NCBI RefSeq assembly: GCF_001940785.1
Contig: NZ_MSLS01000001.1
Span: 1-64,000 of the forward strand
Source of the DNA: Bacillus sp. MRMR6
GTDB taxonomy: Bacteria; Bacillota; Bacilli; Bacillales; Cytobacillaceae
DNA length: 64,000 bases
Reading direction: 5' to 3'
Part shown: positions 28,854 through 38,240 of the stretch, piece after piece
Layout of the letters: each line of letters begins with the position of its first letter
Numbering within the stretch: the stretch's first letter is position 1
Translations under genes and position numbers: made by a program
The notes under the pieces: generated by a model
The model's input: the letters and a program-made list of their open reading frames with translations, nothing else
What the model was told of the DNA's origin: nothing
Database searches by the model: none

Positions 28854-30047
28854 TTGTTGACAGCGAATACAAGAACAGGTAAAAGAATTTCACTAGGATA
28901 TCAATACAATAAGGAGACGCTGTTAGTTCTTAGAAAGAGAGAGGAATTTATCTGTCCAGTATGTGGTGAGGAGGTAACATTAAAATTAGGTGAACACCGT
29001 ATATACCACTTTGCTCATCAGAGAAAGGGAAACTGCAGGGAGGTTTATGAAAGGGAAACTGAATATCATATGAATGGTAAACTTCAGCTTTATCAGTGGC
29101 TTATTGGACAAGGGATCCGGGCAATTTTAGAATATTATGATTCGGATATCCAACAACGTCCTGATATTATGTTCGAGTATAACGGGAACAAATATGCCTT
29201 AGAATATCAGTGCAGTCCAATCCCTGAAGATCAGTTCATTAACAGAACAAAAAATTATTATCACTATGGCTATATCCCGCTTTGGATTGCCGGTAATAAA
29301 CTAATTAAATCAAAAAGAAAAAACATCTATACACTTTCATGTTTCACATCCTTCTTTTTACAAAAAAACATGGACCATCAGTTTTTTATACCCTCCTATT
29401 GCCCCGAACACAGGCTGCTGCACTTTACAGGTCCACTTCTAACACTTTCACCTAATAATGCGTATGCGGACAATCTTACTAGTTCTATTGATGAAGTACC
29501 TATAAAGGCCTTGTTTGAGCCCAATCTTACTACTAAAATGAGTGCAGGGCACTGGAATAGGGAAATGGAGAAAATAAATTTTAATTGTTTTCTTCACCCA
29601 ACTCCACAACAAAAACAATTTCTTCAGGAAATTTACCGAAATAATTTGAATTTATTTTTGCTTCCACCTGAGATTGGCTTGCCGGTGAGTCACTCATCGT
29701 TACTCTCTACCCCCTCAACCATTTGGCAAACATATCTTTTTTTGGATGTTCTTTTGACAAAAACACCTGGTGAATACATCCCTCTCTTTGAGTTTGAAAA
29801 AAGCTTTGTCAGGAGAGTTCGAAAAAAAGATATTATCATTCGAAAGATACCCCAGTTCGAGCAAATCAATCCATTTATAGTTGTTAAAGAGTATATACTA
29901 CAGTTAGAAAGTTTGGGAATTATCTCAAGACATGGCGATACAGCTATTCAGCTAACTACTAATTTAATGATTCCGCGATCAAATCAGGAAAAGGAGGAAT
30001 TAAAGCGTAATTTTCTACAAAAAAATCGTACATTCCTGCTGAAGTGA
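28854..30047 (+). CDS. coiA: Competence protein CoiA
   Basis: A 397-residue competence-induced nuclease-like protein needed for recombination of incoming DNA. An N-terminal zinc module CPVC-x(n)-YHFAH-x(n)-C (residues about 34-62) precedes a PD-(D/E)xK-like core (RPDIMFEYNGNKYALEYQCS with D, E and Q positions) and a long C-terminal region. TTG start 28854 (or the following TTG) sits behind TAGGAGGTGAAGG. It is monocistronic, between cls and pepF as in B. subtilis order. Confidence 0.93.
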   Translation: MLTANTRTGKRISLGYQYNKETLLVLRKREEFICPVCGEEVTLKLGEHRIYHFAHQRKGNCREVYERETEYHMNGKLQLYQWLIGQGIRAILEYYDSDIQQRPDIMFEYNGNKYALEYQCSPIPEDQFINRTKNYYHYGYIPLWIAGNKLIKSKRKNIYTLSCFTSFFLQKNMDHQFFIPSYCPEHRLLHFTGPLLTLSPNNAYADNLTSSIDEVPIKALFEPNLTTKMSAGHWNREMEKINFNCFLHPTPQQKQFLQEIYRNNLNLFLLPPEIGLPVSHSSLLSTPSTIWQTYLFLDVLLTKTPGEYIPLFEFEKSFVRRVRKKDIIIRKIPQFEQINPFIVVKEYILQLESLGIISRHGDTAIQLTTNLMIPRSNQEKEELKRNFLQKNRTFLLK

Positions 30048-30184
30048 TAAATGAAAACAGACAATAGGGCATAATATAAAGTGTTATATGTTCTATTCAT
30101 TTTAAAAGGATTTGATTGCTTAAGAGCGAATAGTAAAGATGAGTAATATTTTCAGTGAATTAATAATTGATTGGAGGAAAAGTA

Positions 30185-32002
30185 ATGGCAAGTGATACTG
30201 CGGTAAAAAAGCTGCCGGCAAGAAGTGAAATTCCTGTAGAAGATACATGGCGTTTAGAAGATATATTTACTAGTGATCAGGAATGGGAAAGTGAATTTCA
30301 GGAAGTTAAGAATCAAATTTCAGGAATAAAAGAGTATGAAGGAAAACTTGGCGATAGCGCAGAAATATTATTTCAAGCATTGCAATTTCAAGATAAACTG
30401 CTTGAAAGAATTGGTAAGTTATATACATATGCCCACATGCGCTATGATCAAGACACAACAAATTCTTTCTATCAAGGTTTAGATGACCGGATGAAGAACC
30501 TCTACTCACAGGCTGCTAGTCAGTTAGCATTTATAGTACCAGAGATTCTTGCTATTGATGAAAACCAAGTGTTAGGGTTTTTAAATGAGAAAGCAGAGCT
30601 AAAACTTTATGAGCATGCCTTAGAAGAGATCAATCTTCAACGTCCACATGTTCTATCGGCTGAACAGGAAGCTTTGCTTGCGGAAGCCGGAGAGGTAATG
30701 AATGCATCTAGTAACACCTTTGGGATGTTAAATAATGCAGACATAAAATTCCCTTCAATTAAGGACGAAAACAGTGAGGAGGTAGAAATCACCCATGGCC
30801 GCTATATCCGTTTTTTAGAAAGTTCTGATCAGCGTGTACGTCACGATGCTTTTAAAGCTGTCTATGAGACGTATGGAAATTTCCGCAATACCTTTGCGAG
30901 CACGATTAGTGGTAATGTAAAAAAAGATAACTTTAATGCTCGGATCAGAAAATATAATTCAGCAAGACATGCTGCTCTGGCTGCGAATAACATTCCTGAA
31001 AGTGTTTATGATAATCTGGTAAATACGGTAAACGAAAATCTACATTTACTACACCGCTATGTAAAGCTTCGTAAAAAAGTGTTAGGAGTATCTGAGCTCC
31101 ATATGTACGATTTGTATACACCATTGGTAAAAGACGTGAAGATGGAAATTCCCTATAAAGAAGCCGAGAAACTAGTTATTGATGGATTGGCTCCATTGGG
31201 TGAAGAGTATGCGGGTATCCTAAAAGAAGGTTTTGAGAATCGGTGGGTGGATGTCCACGAAAATAAAGGTAAACGCAGCGGAGCATATTCTAGCGGCTCA
31301 TATGGAACGAACCCATATATCTTGATGAACTGGCAGGATAACGTAAATAATTTATTTACACTAGCTCATGAATTTGGCCACTCAGTGCATAGCTACTATA
31401 CACGTAAATCACAGCCATACCCATACGGTAACTATTCTATATTTGTTGCAGAAGTAGCTTCTACCTGTAATGAAGCTTTATTAAATGATTACTTGTTAAA
31501 AACAATTGATGATGAACAAAAACGAATCTATCTTTTAAATCACTATCTGGAAGGCTTTAGAGGAACTGTGTTCCGCCAGACCATGTTCGCGGAGTATGAA
31601 CATTTAATCCACCAGAAGGCTCAAAATAATGAAGCCTTAACAGCAGAGTCCTTAACCACCGAATATTATGCCTTGAATAAGAAGTACTTTGGGGAAGAAG
31701 ACATCATAATTGATGAAGAAATTGGATTAGAATGGGCAAGGATTCCACACTTCTATTACAATTATTATGTATATCAATATGCGACAGGATTCAGTGCAGC
31801 AACCGCGCTAAGTAAACAGATCTTAGAGGAAGGCGAGCCGGCAGTAAAACGCTATATCGAATTCCTAAGCGCCGGAAGTTCTGATTATCCTATCGAAGTC
31901 CTTAAAAAGGCAGGAGTTGATATGACAAGTGCTGATCCAATTAGGGATGCTTGTAAGGTCTTTGAGGAAAAACTTAATGAATTAGAACAATTATTGTCAT
32001 AA
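30185..32002 (+). CDS. pepF: Oligoendopeptidase F
   Basis: A 605-residue M3 zinc metallopeptidase. The catalytic motif HEFGHSVHS (about residue 387) with downstream VAEVASTCNEALL supplies the third ligand Glu. It cleaves short peptides in the cytoplasm and could finish peptides imported by App and Opp; in B. subtilis overproduced PepF interferes with sporulation signalling. ATG 30185 is at the right distance from GGAGG; a TTG six codons upstream overlaps that site. Confidence 0.95.
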   Translation: MASDTAVKKLPARSEIPVEDTWRLEDIFTSDQEWESEFQEVKNQISGIKEYEGKLGDSAEILFQALQFQDKLLERIGKLYTYAHMRYDQDTTNSFYQGLDDRMKNLYSQAASQLAFIVPEILAIDENQVLGFLNEKAELKLYEHALEEINLQRPHVLSAEQEALLAEAGEVMNASSNTFGMLNNADIKFPSIKDENSEEVEITHGRYIRFLESSDQRVRHDAFKAVYETYGNFRNTFASTISGNVKKDNFNARIRKYNSARHAALAANNIPESVYDNLVNTVNENLHLLHRYVKLRKKVLGVSELHMYDLYTPLVKDVKMEIPYKEAEKLVIDGLAPLGEEYAGILKEGFENRWVDVHENKGKRSGAYSSGSYGTNPYILMNWQDNVNNLFTLAHEFGHSVHSYYTRKSQPYPYGNYSIFVAEVASTCNEALLNDYLLKTIDDEQKRIYLLNHYLEGFRGTVFRQTMFAEYEHLIHQKAQNNEALTAESLTTEYYALNKKYFGEEDIIIDEEIGLEWARIPHFYYNYYVYQYATGFSAATALSKQILEEGEPAVKRYIEFLSAGSSDYPIEVLKKAGVDMTSADPIRDACKVFEEKLNELEQLLS

Positions 32003-32005
32003 AAA

Positions 32006-32040
32006 GAGAGGAAGTGTCACCATGACACTTCCTCATTTTG
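32006..32040. terminator. Terminator after pepF
   Basis: GAGGAAGTGTCA-CCA-TGACACTTCCTC followed by ATTTTGTTATT; bidirectional, shared with the convergent small gene. Confidence 0.85.
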
Positions 32041-32043
32041 TTA

Positions 32044-32217
32044 TTAGAAGCCTTTAAATCTTTTTCGATCATTCATATGAAATATTAGCATGAAAATAGA
32101 TACAAATAATAGCGGAGTACTCAAAAGTAGCGGGAAAACTTTTAATAGTGCAAGCAAATGCAGGATAAAAGATATCAAGAAAAATACGACTAGAAGTAAA
32201 AGAGGAGCTTTCAACAA
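32044..32217 (-). CDS. Small hydrophobic protein of unknown function
   Basis: A 57-residue protein, almost entirely two membrane helices (APLLLLVVFFLISFILHLLA and STPLLFVSIFMLIFHM) with a basic tail NDRKRFKGF. TTG 32217 has GGTGGTG six bases upstream; an ATG five codons earlier has no ribosome binding site. I do not recognise it. The shared convergent terminator supports it as a gene, but conservation could not be tested. Confidence 0.5.
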   Translation of the reverse strand: MLKAPLLLLVVFFLISFILHLLALLKVFPLLLSTPLLFVSIFMLIFHMNDRKRFKGF

Positions 32218-32429
32218 GTCTATCACCACCATTAATTATTATTATTATTTTATTAATCAGAACCTGATATTATGATTTTTTGACAATAATGTGAAATAAT
32301 ACACAATCACATTGTCAATGAGTTCATCCACATGGTATATTTTATACGTGAAGTTGATCACTACAAACATATACCCCTTTGTTTGACCGTGAAAAATTTC
32401 TCCCATCCCCTTTGTTCGTATAAATAGAG

Positions 32430-32461
32430 AAAGGCCTTACAGCTTGCTGTAAGGCCTTTTC
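32430..32461. terminator. Terminator downstream of spxH
   Basis: AAAGGCCTTACAG-CTTG-CTGTAAGGCCTTTT, an 11-bp perfect stem. The 32218-32429 stretch between it and the small gene holds nothing I can name. Confidence 0.85.
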
Positions 32462-32471
32462 ACGTATTGTA

Positions 32472-33344
32472 CTACTTTTCGCCAAGATACCTCCAAAATG
32501 TTCCGTATTTGGCGGGAAGCTGCTCTACTTTTTGTAATAAAAGTAGTTTTTTCATTTCTTTTTCTACTTGAGAAATGGATAAATTATATACAACCGCTAT
32601 TTCTTTCGAAGCTACTAGTTTAAAGAATTCCATAAAAGATTCAATTGAAGGCGGCTGAGATTTAGAAGGAGGATCAATTAGCATTTCTTCAAGTATTTGC
32701 TCGTAAACTTCATAAGGATAGGTTCCAGTTATTTTTATACCCTCATCCTCAGTGTTTTCGTTAAAAAATACTAAAGTTGGAATTTCGTTTACATCCATTT
32801 CTGATGTGATCTTTAAGTCACATTGAAAAGCTTTTGCTGCACTATCGGAATGGATATCAGAGATAAATTCTTGAACATCTAATCCCACATTCTCAGCACA
32901 GTCCTGTAATACAACAAGATTTGAGATGTTTTGTTTCTCTAAGAATAAAAGCTCTTGAAGCTTCCTTAAAAAACGAAGCCCCGCTCTTCTCCCCTGTAAC
33001 TCGGCAGCCTTAATAGCAATAGAGACTATATATGGAGAATCGATAGGGTTTTCCAGCCATAAGGTCCCATCACAGGACATCCCAGACCTGCTAGCAGTCT
33101 TTTCCCAGAGCTCAGCAATATTATCATAATTTTTTTTCTTACTCATATTTAAATTGGTGATTCGACCGCTAAGTACATGCTTAATAGAGAAGTACTTTCC
33201 ATATTCTATCTGCAATTTCTTGAAAATTGGTTCAAGAGCCCAGCACTCAGGACATAAAGGATCGATGAATGTGTATATTTCAATTGGCTTTTTATCACTG
33301 TTGTAGCATTTATTTTTTGGTCCTTGTTGATCGAGATTGCTCAC
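32472..33344 (-). CDS. spxH: SpxH (YjbH), ClpXP adaptor for Spx
   Basis: A 290-residue DsbA-like adaptor that binds Spx and speeds its degradation by ClpXP. The thioredoxin-fold motif Cys31-Pro-Glu-Cys34 ([10 protein letters not shown]) is followed by the helical insertion and a cis-Pro segment NEIPTLVFF. It starts with GTG overlapping the yjbI stop (GTGA), so it is coupled to the globin gene, exactly as in B. subtilis yjbIH. An AGGAG site lies within the end of yjbI. Confidence 0.93.
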   Translation of the reverse strand: MSNLDQQGPKNKCYNSDKKPIEIYTFIDPLCPECWALEPIFKKLQIEYGKYFSIKHVLSGRITNLNMSKKKNYDNIAELWEKTASRSGMSCDGTLWLENPIDSPYIVSIAIKAAELQGRRAGLRFLRKLQELLFLEKQNISNLVVLQDCAENVGLDVQEFISDIHSDSAAKAFQCDLKITSEMDVNEIPTLVFFNENTEDEGIKITGTYPYEVYEQILEEMLIDPPSKSQPPSIESFMEFFKLVASKEIAVVYNLSISQVEKEMKKLLLLQKVEQLPAKYGTFWRYLGEK

Positions 33345-33748
33345 GAATTTTCTCCTAGGATGTCATCGGTATCCGGTGTGTTAATCATATGCTGAGCAGT
33401 TAAGTGAAGACGTGAATAAAAATGATCCCTTACTGGCCCTTCTAAACCCGTTATGTCCATTGCCAGAGTCATGCAGGAAAGCCATGCCTTTGCACGTGTC
33501 GGTGTAACAGGAAATGGTAAATGGCGTGCGCGCATCATTGGGTGACCATGTTCTTCAGTATAAACGGGCGGACCTCCTAAGTATTGAGTTAGAAATTGCT
33601 TTTGTTTACGTGCAATCTCAGAAAATTCATTTGGGAAAATTGGAGCAAGATCAGGATGTTGTGCAACCAGCCCATAAAAGGTATCCACTAGGCGGTGTAA
33701 TGTGTCTTCCCCAATGGCCTCATATGGTGTAGGCATCTTCTCCATCAT
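33341..33748 (-). CDS. yjbI: Truncated haemoglobin YjbI (group II)
   Basis: A 135-residue 2-over-2 globin. Conserved positions include [20 protein letters not shown] (A-B helices), [21 protein letters not shown] (E-F region with the proximal-type His pair) and LTAQHMINT. It is proposed to handle oxygen, nitric oxide or hydrogen peroxide; its B. subtilis counterpart is co-transcribed with yjbH. ATG 33748 follows AAAGGGGTTGTCAAC, and earlier in-frame codons are not conserved. Confidence 0.93.
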   Translation of the reverse strand: MMEKMPTPYEAIGEDTLHRLVDTFYGLVAQHPDLAPIFPNEFSEIARKQKQFLTQYLGGPPVYTEEHGHPMMRARHLPFPVTPTRAKAWLSCMTLAMDITGLEGPVRDHFYSRLHLTAQHMINTPDTDDILGENS

Positions 33749-33861
33749 GTTGACAACCCCTTTAAATTGTATTGTTTTATATATTTTATCAATGCCTTTT
33801 TGATATCTCAAATAAATAGCTTTAAGAGTACGAGTCGTTACCATTATTTAAGTTAGTATTT

Positions 33862-34446
33862 TTACTTATTACTTGCATATTTTTGCTGATAAAAACGGTG
33901 TATTTTATTGTCAGTCTTACGGTTAGGAATGTTCTTTCTCGTTAGTAACTCTAAAAAGTAATTATATCCATCTTCGTAGTTTTCAACTTCATACTCAACT
34001 TCATAATCTTCCTTACCTAAGTAATAGCTATGGTCAAAGACAAGAAGACCATTTCTATATGGAATTTCAACCCTTTTGGTAGTCAAGGAACCAAAATGTT
34101 CAATATGGGAATAAGTTATCCCTAATTTCGTTATTTTACTATGAACAATTCCAATCGGAAGTTTATTTGATTCGATTGCACTGATAAATTCTCCTTCTTT
34201 TAGTGCCTGAGTTGTTTCTAAGATTCCGAGCTGTTGCGGCTGTTTAAGTGTTAGTTCATAGCCCTTTGCCTTTTTTCTGATTCTAAGTGCAGCAGATGCA
34301 TTCTTTAAATCAAAATAAGGTGTATCAAAGTAATAGTTAACCTGTGTAAAAATTTGATCACCACTAATATTAAATTCCTTTAAAAACATTTCATATTCAC
34401 TTTTAGTGAGTATGTTTTTAAATTCAATTTCAATCTGTTCTGACAT
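33862..34446 (-). CDS. yjbK: YjbK, CYTH-domain triphosphatase-like protein
   Basis: A 194-residue CYTH domain. The N-terminal E-x-E-x-K signature (IEIEFKN), the basic strand ALRIRKKAKGYELTLK and the acidic EYEVENYEDG motif line the triphosphate tunnel of the family. It probably hydrolyses inorganic triphosphate or a related ligand in the cytoplasm. It lies divergent from yjbL-relQ-nadF-yjbO, as in B. subtilis. ATG 34446 follows GAAAGGAAG. Confidence 0.88.
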   Translation of the reverse strand: MSEQIEIEFKNILTKSEYEMFLKEFNISGDQIFTQVNYYFDTPYFDLKNASAALRIRKKAKGYELTLKQPQQLGILETTQALKEGEFISAIESNKLPIGIVHSKITKLGITYSHIEHFGSLTTKRVEIPYRNGLLVFDHSYYLGKEDYEVEYEVENYEDGYNYFLELLTRKNIPNRKTDNKIHRFYQQKYASNK

Positions 34447-34561
34447 CTTATTTCTTCCTTTCTTCAAATCCAGAATTCAGACTAACCTGTTCTTAAAACT
34501 GAATCTTGGGAGAAATGATAGATTATGCTAAAATAAGGGAGTGAAAGCTGGAGGTAGAGAT

Positions 34562-34921
34562 ATGAAAAGAAAAATAAATATTACTATGGCAAGTTTAACA
34601 GAGGGTGTACTATTGTTACAAACAAATGAGTCATTTAGTGGCCTGCTCCCTTTAGAACAAATACTGGTTGATTCGGAGCAATTTTCGTTTATCTACTTAA
34701 TGGAGGACAAGATTGATTATACATATATCGTAATACCAGAAAATATCTGGCCCTCTTTAAGAGAGGCAATAGAAGTAAAGTCTTCTGTAATACTTTTCTT
34801 TAAAGAGGAACGGCAGGAGTTAAAAAATTTCCTTGGAGAATTAGAAGATATTTTGAATAATATCCGTGGAAACAGTAACTATGGTGAGGAAATGTTAGCA
34901 AAAGTGGAGAAGATATTTTAG
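34562..34921 (+). CDS. yjbL: YjbL family protein (UPF0738)
   Basis: A 119-residue acidic protein of the YjbL/UPF0738 family (INITMASLTEGVLLLQTNES near the start, EERQELKNFLGELEDILNNI near the end). No enzymatic motif. ATG 34562 follows GGAGGTAGAGAT. It is the first gene of a plus-strand run with relQ, nadF and yjbO; function unknown. Confidence 0.85.
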   Translation: MKRKINITMASLTEGVLLLQTNESFSGLLPLEQILVDSEQFSFIYLMEDKIDYTYIVIPENIWPSLREAIEVKSSVILFFKEERQELKNFLGELEDILNNIRGNSNYGEEMLAKVEKIF

Positions 34922-34947
34922 ATACAATTGTGTACAGGGGGGGAATA

Positions 34948-35586
34948 ATGAAACATTGGGACCAGTTTTTAGCCCCATACAAACAAGCGGTTGGAGAGCT
35001 AAAAGTAAAACTTAAAGGGATGAGGGGACAATTTGAACTTAATTCGACCCATTCACCTATTGAATTTGTAACAGGCAGGGTCAAACCCATTGCGAGTATC
35101 CTTGATAAGGCCAATCAAAAAGGAATACCATTAGACAAATTGGAGGAGGAACTGCAAGATATTGCTGGTATCCGAATTATGTGTCAATTTGTAGATGATA
35201 TTCCACATGTGGTTCATTTACTGAGAAGTCGAAATGACTTAAAAGTTGTGGAAGAAAGGGACTATATATCTCATAAAAAGACCAGTGGCTATCGTTCACA
35301 TCATGTTGTCGTCCGCTATCCAGTCCAAACTATTCATGGTGAGAAAAAGATTCTTACTGAAATACAAATTAGGACCTTGGCTATGAATTTCTGGGCTACA
35401 ATTGAGCATTCTCTGAATTATAAATACAAAGGGGATTTTCCTGACGATATACAAATGAGATTAAAACGAGCCGCAGAAGCAGCTTTTAGACTTGATGAGG
35501 AGATGTCTTTAATACGAGGGGAGATACAAGAAGCCCAAGCTTTTTTCACGAGGAATAAGGAGTTTAAACAAGAGGAGAATAGCTAG
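34948..35586 (+). CDS. relQ: Small alarmone synthetase RelQ (YjbM)
   Basis: A 212-residue GTP pyrophosphokinase with only the RelA/SpoT synthetase domain: [40 protein letters not shown] (substrate loop), [20 protein letters not shown]. It makes (p)ppGpp from ATP and GTP/GDP without a hydrolase half. It corresponds to B. subtilis SasB. ATG 34948 sits six bases behind AGGGGGG. It starts the relQ-nadF-yjbO cluster common in Bacilli. Confidence 0.95.
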   Translation: MKHWDQFLAPYKQAVGELKVKLKGMRGQFELNSTHSPIEFVTGRVKPIASILDKANQKGIPLDKLEEELQDIAGIRIMCQFVDDIPHVVHLLRSRNDLKVVEERDYISHKKTSGYRSHHVVVRYPVQTIHGEKKILTEIQIRTLAMNFWATIEHSLNYKYKGDFPDDIQMRLKRAAEAAFRLDEEMSLIRGEIQEAQAFFTRNKEFKQEENS

Positions 35587-35611
35587 GAGTTCATTAGAAG
35601 GAGAAACTGTT

Positions 35612-36412
35612 ATGAAATTTGCGATTACATCTAAAGGTGATCAAAAATCAAATATTCTGATGCATAAGATGAGGACGTACCTACTCGATTTTGATTTGGT
35701 ATATGATGAAGACCAACCAGATATTGTTGTTTCGATTGGCGGAGATGGTACGCTCCTTTATGCCTTTCATCGCTATAGCAGCCGGCTCAATAAAACTGCA
35801 TTTGTTGGTATCCATACTGGACATTTGGGATTTTATGCTGATTGGACGCCAGAAGAAATTGAGAAACTTGTCATTGCTATTGCCAAAACTCCCTATCAGG
35901 TCGTTGAATATCCTCTGCTAGAGGTAATCATCCGGTATCAGCATGCAGGTAAGGAATCAAGATATTTGGCTTTAAACGAATCTACTGTAAAAAGCGTAGA
36001 AGGAACTCTCGTGATGGATGTGGAAATTCGCGGCCAGCATTTCGAAAGATTTCGTGGTGATGGACTTTGTGTGTCAACACCTTCTGGGAGTACCGCTTAT
36101 AATAAAGCTTTAGGTGGAGCAATTATTCATCCATCCATCTCTGCGCTTCAGGTTGCAGAAATGGCTTCCATTAATAATCGAGTGTTTCGGACAGTGGGCT
36201 CACCACTCATCCTGCCCTCACACCATACGTGTATGCTGAAGCCAGTGAATAGAGTAGATTTTCAAGTCACCATTGATCACCTTACGTTACTCCATAAAGA
36301 CGTAAAGTCTATCCAATTTAGAGTCCCTGAAGAAAAAATCCGATTCGCGCGTTTTCGTCCATTTCCATTCTGGAAACGAGTACATGATTCATTTATTTCT
36401 GATTCTGACTAA
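35612..36412 (+). CDS. nadF: NAD kinase
   Basis: A 266-residue NAD kinase producing NADP. The GGDGT motif (43-47, [12 protein letters not shown]), the NE-x-S motif [10 protein letters not shown] and the Gly-rich [12 protein letters not shown] segment are all present. ATG 35612 follows GAAGGAGAAACTGTT. Its position between relQ and a RluA-type pseudouridine synthase is conserved in Bacillus. Confidence 0.96.
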   Translation: MKFAITSKGDQKSNILMHKMRTYLLDFDLVYDEDQPDIVVSIGGDGTLLYAFHRYSSRLNKTAFVGIHTGHLGFYADWTPEEIEKLVIAIAKTPYQVVEYPLLEVIIRYQHAGKESRYLALNESTVKSVEGTLVMDVEIRGQHFERFRGDGLCVSTPSGSTAYNKALGGAIIHPSISALQVAEMASINNRVFRTVGSPLILPSHHTCMLKPVNRVDFQVTIDHLTLLHKDVKSIQFRVPEEKIRFARFRPFPFWKRVHDSFISDSD

Positions 36413-36436
36413 TTAATTGAGAGCGGAGGCTATGCT

Positions 36437-37342
36437 ATGACTTCTCAGTTTCACCTTCAATGGATAGTCAGTGAGATAGATAGTGGGATGCTAATTAAGG
36501 ACTTTCTTAAGGAAGCGGGGGTATCTAAGACTGCATTAACAGATATTAAGTTTAACGGTGGATCTATCCGTGTGAATAATCAAGATGTAACAGTAAGGTA
36601 TCGTTTAATAGAAGGGGAAAAGCTAACCGTAATTTTTCCCATGGAACATCCTAGTGAGGGGTTACGGGGAGAAGATATCTCCATTGAAATTATTTATGAG
36701 GATGAACATGTCCTTGTTGTCAATAAGCCTGCTGGGATTAACACCATTCCTTCACGAGAACATCCTTCTGGAAGTCTGGCCAATGCACTCGTTGGCTATT
36801 ACGACAAAATTAACCTTAAAGCTACCACCCATATTGTAACCAGGTTGGACCGAGACACATCTGGAATAGTCCTAATAGCTAAACATCGCCATATTCATCA
36901 CCTTCTCAGTAAGCAACAGCAAAATGGTTTTGTTAGGCGAACATATGAAGCGTTTGCTGGTGGGAACCTTGAGGAGGATACTGGAATAATTGATGAGCCT
37001 ATCGGCAGGAAAACCGATAGTATAATTGAGAGGGAAGTCCGCAGTGATGGACAATACGCTTGCACTTATTATTCTATAATTGAGCGAAATATTGCATTCA
37101 CCCATTTAAGATTACGTTTAGAAACAGGAAGGACTCATCAAATTCGTGTCCATATGTCCTATTTAGGTCATCCGTTATTAGGTGATGATTTATATGGAGG
37201 AAGTACAGCACTTATTAAGAGGCAGGCGCTGCATTGTAAAGAGATTAACTTTATCCATCCCATCAATGGCCAGGAAATGGGTTTTTGTGTACCACTTCCT
37301 GAAGATATGATTGAACTAGTAAAGGCTGAACCATTATCATAG
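36437..37342 (+). CDS. yjbO: RluA-family pseudouridine synthase YjbO
   Basis: A 301-residue enzyme converting uridine to pseudouridine in RNA. An S4-like N-terminal domain (about 12-80) precedes the catalytic domain with THIVTRLDRDTSGIVLIAKH, whose Asp in RLDRDTSG is the nucleophile, and GRTHQIRVHMSYLGHPLLGD. The RNA target is unknown. It follows nadF by 24 bases. Its last codons overlap a convergent terminator. Confidence 0.93.
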   Translation: MTSQFHLQWIVSEIDSGMLIKDFLKEAGVSKTALTDIKFNGGSIRVNNQDVTVRYRLIEGEKLTVIFPMEHPSEGLRGEDISIEIIYEDEHVLVVNKPAGINTIPSREHPSGSLANALVGYYDKINLKATTHIVTRLDRDTSGIVLIAKHRHIHHLLSKQQQNGFVRRTYEAFAGGNLEEDTGIIDEPIGRKTDSIIEREVRSDGQYACTYYSIIERNIAFTHLRLRLETGRTHQIRVHMSYLGHPLLGDDLYGGSTALIKRQALHCKEINFIHPINGQEMGFCVPLPEDMIELVKAEPLS

Positions 37343-37355
37343 GTTCAGCCTTTAC
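37321..37355. terminator. Convergent terminator of yjbO and prpE
   Basis: AAAGGCTGAACC-ATTATCAT-AGGTTCAGCCTTT overlapping the yjbO stop codon. Confidence 0.85.
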
Positions 37356-37417
37356 TTATTATAAATTCTAATGATTTCCTGGGAAATTTGTCGATTTATA
37401 GAACGAAATACGATAGT

Positions 37418-38158
37418 TTAAGCAAAATCTTTAAATTTTTCCGCAACATATGGCATAGTAGAGTCTACAGAGACTAGTTCCATCTCAGGATAGCGTAGTG
37501 CTGTGAGCTTTCCTCCAAAAACAGCACCAGTGTCAATATTATATGTATTATTTATTATTCTAGGCTCTTTTACAGGTGTATGACCATAGACAATAAGTGA
37601 ATCTCCTTTGTATTCCTTGGCCCAATCTCTTCGAACAGGAGATCCATCAGGGTGTTTTTCTCCTGTAATATCTCCATAAAGGACAAAGGTTTTTACCTTT
37701 GAATTGCTTTTTCCGATAAACTCCTGCTTAATTCCAGCATGTGCAATAACAAGCTTATTTTTATCTAATACTAAATGCAATGGAGATTTTTCATACAGTT
37801 CGATAAATTTTTTACGAATGGTTTGCTGATCTTTTTTGTATAATGATTTATACTCGGCAACAGTTGTCTCAAGGCCATGAGTTTCTTGTACGTTGTTTCC
37901 GAGAAAATAGCGATACAATTTATTGCAATGATTTCCCGGTGTATAAACAGCCCTTTTCTGCTCAATGACAAGCCTCCAAACAATATCTGCAACCTTTAGT
38001 GAGGCAGGGCCACGGTCAGTTAAATCACCAACAAAGCCCAAAATCCTATTTTCAGGATGAATTGGGATCCCGTTTTCCCAGTGATAGCCGCATTCTTTTG
38101 TGAGTGCTTCAAATTCGGATAAACAGCCATGTATATCTCCGATGATGTCAATTTTCAT
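37418..38158 (-). CDS. prpE: PrpE, bis(5'-nucleosyl)-tetraphosphatase / protein phosphatase
   Basis: A 246-residue calcineurin-like metallophosphatase with motifs [22 protein letters not shown], and a later YGHTPV with metal-binding His. In B. subtilis PrpE hydrolyses Ap4A and phosphotyrosine and affects spore germination. ATG 38158 follows AAGGGGGTACC. It is monocistronic and convergent with yjbO. Confidence 0.93.
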   Translation of the reverse strand: MKIDIIGDIHGCLSEFEALTKECGYHWENGIPIHPENRILGFVGDLTDRGPASLKVADIVWRLVIEQKRAVYTPGNHCNKLYRYFLGNNVQETHGLETTVAEYKSLYKKDQQTIRKKFIELYEKSPLHLVLDKNKLVIAHAGIKQEFIGKSNSKVKTFVLYGDITGEKHPDGSPVRRDWAKEYKGDSLIVYGHTPVKEPRIINNTYNIDTGAVFGGKLTALRYPEMELVSVDSTMPYVAEKFKDFA

Positions 38159-38240
38159 TGGACGGTACCCCCTTATGCATTTAGTCTCTGTATATTATTT
38201 AATTTTTATTATCAAAAAGTCTTAGTTCTAGGAGGACGAT

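Noticed and set aside
37388..37396. TGTCGATTT near the prpE 3' end as a Spo0A box
   Set aside because: It is at the 3' end of convergent genes, not upstream of any start.
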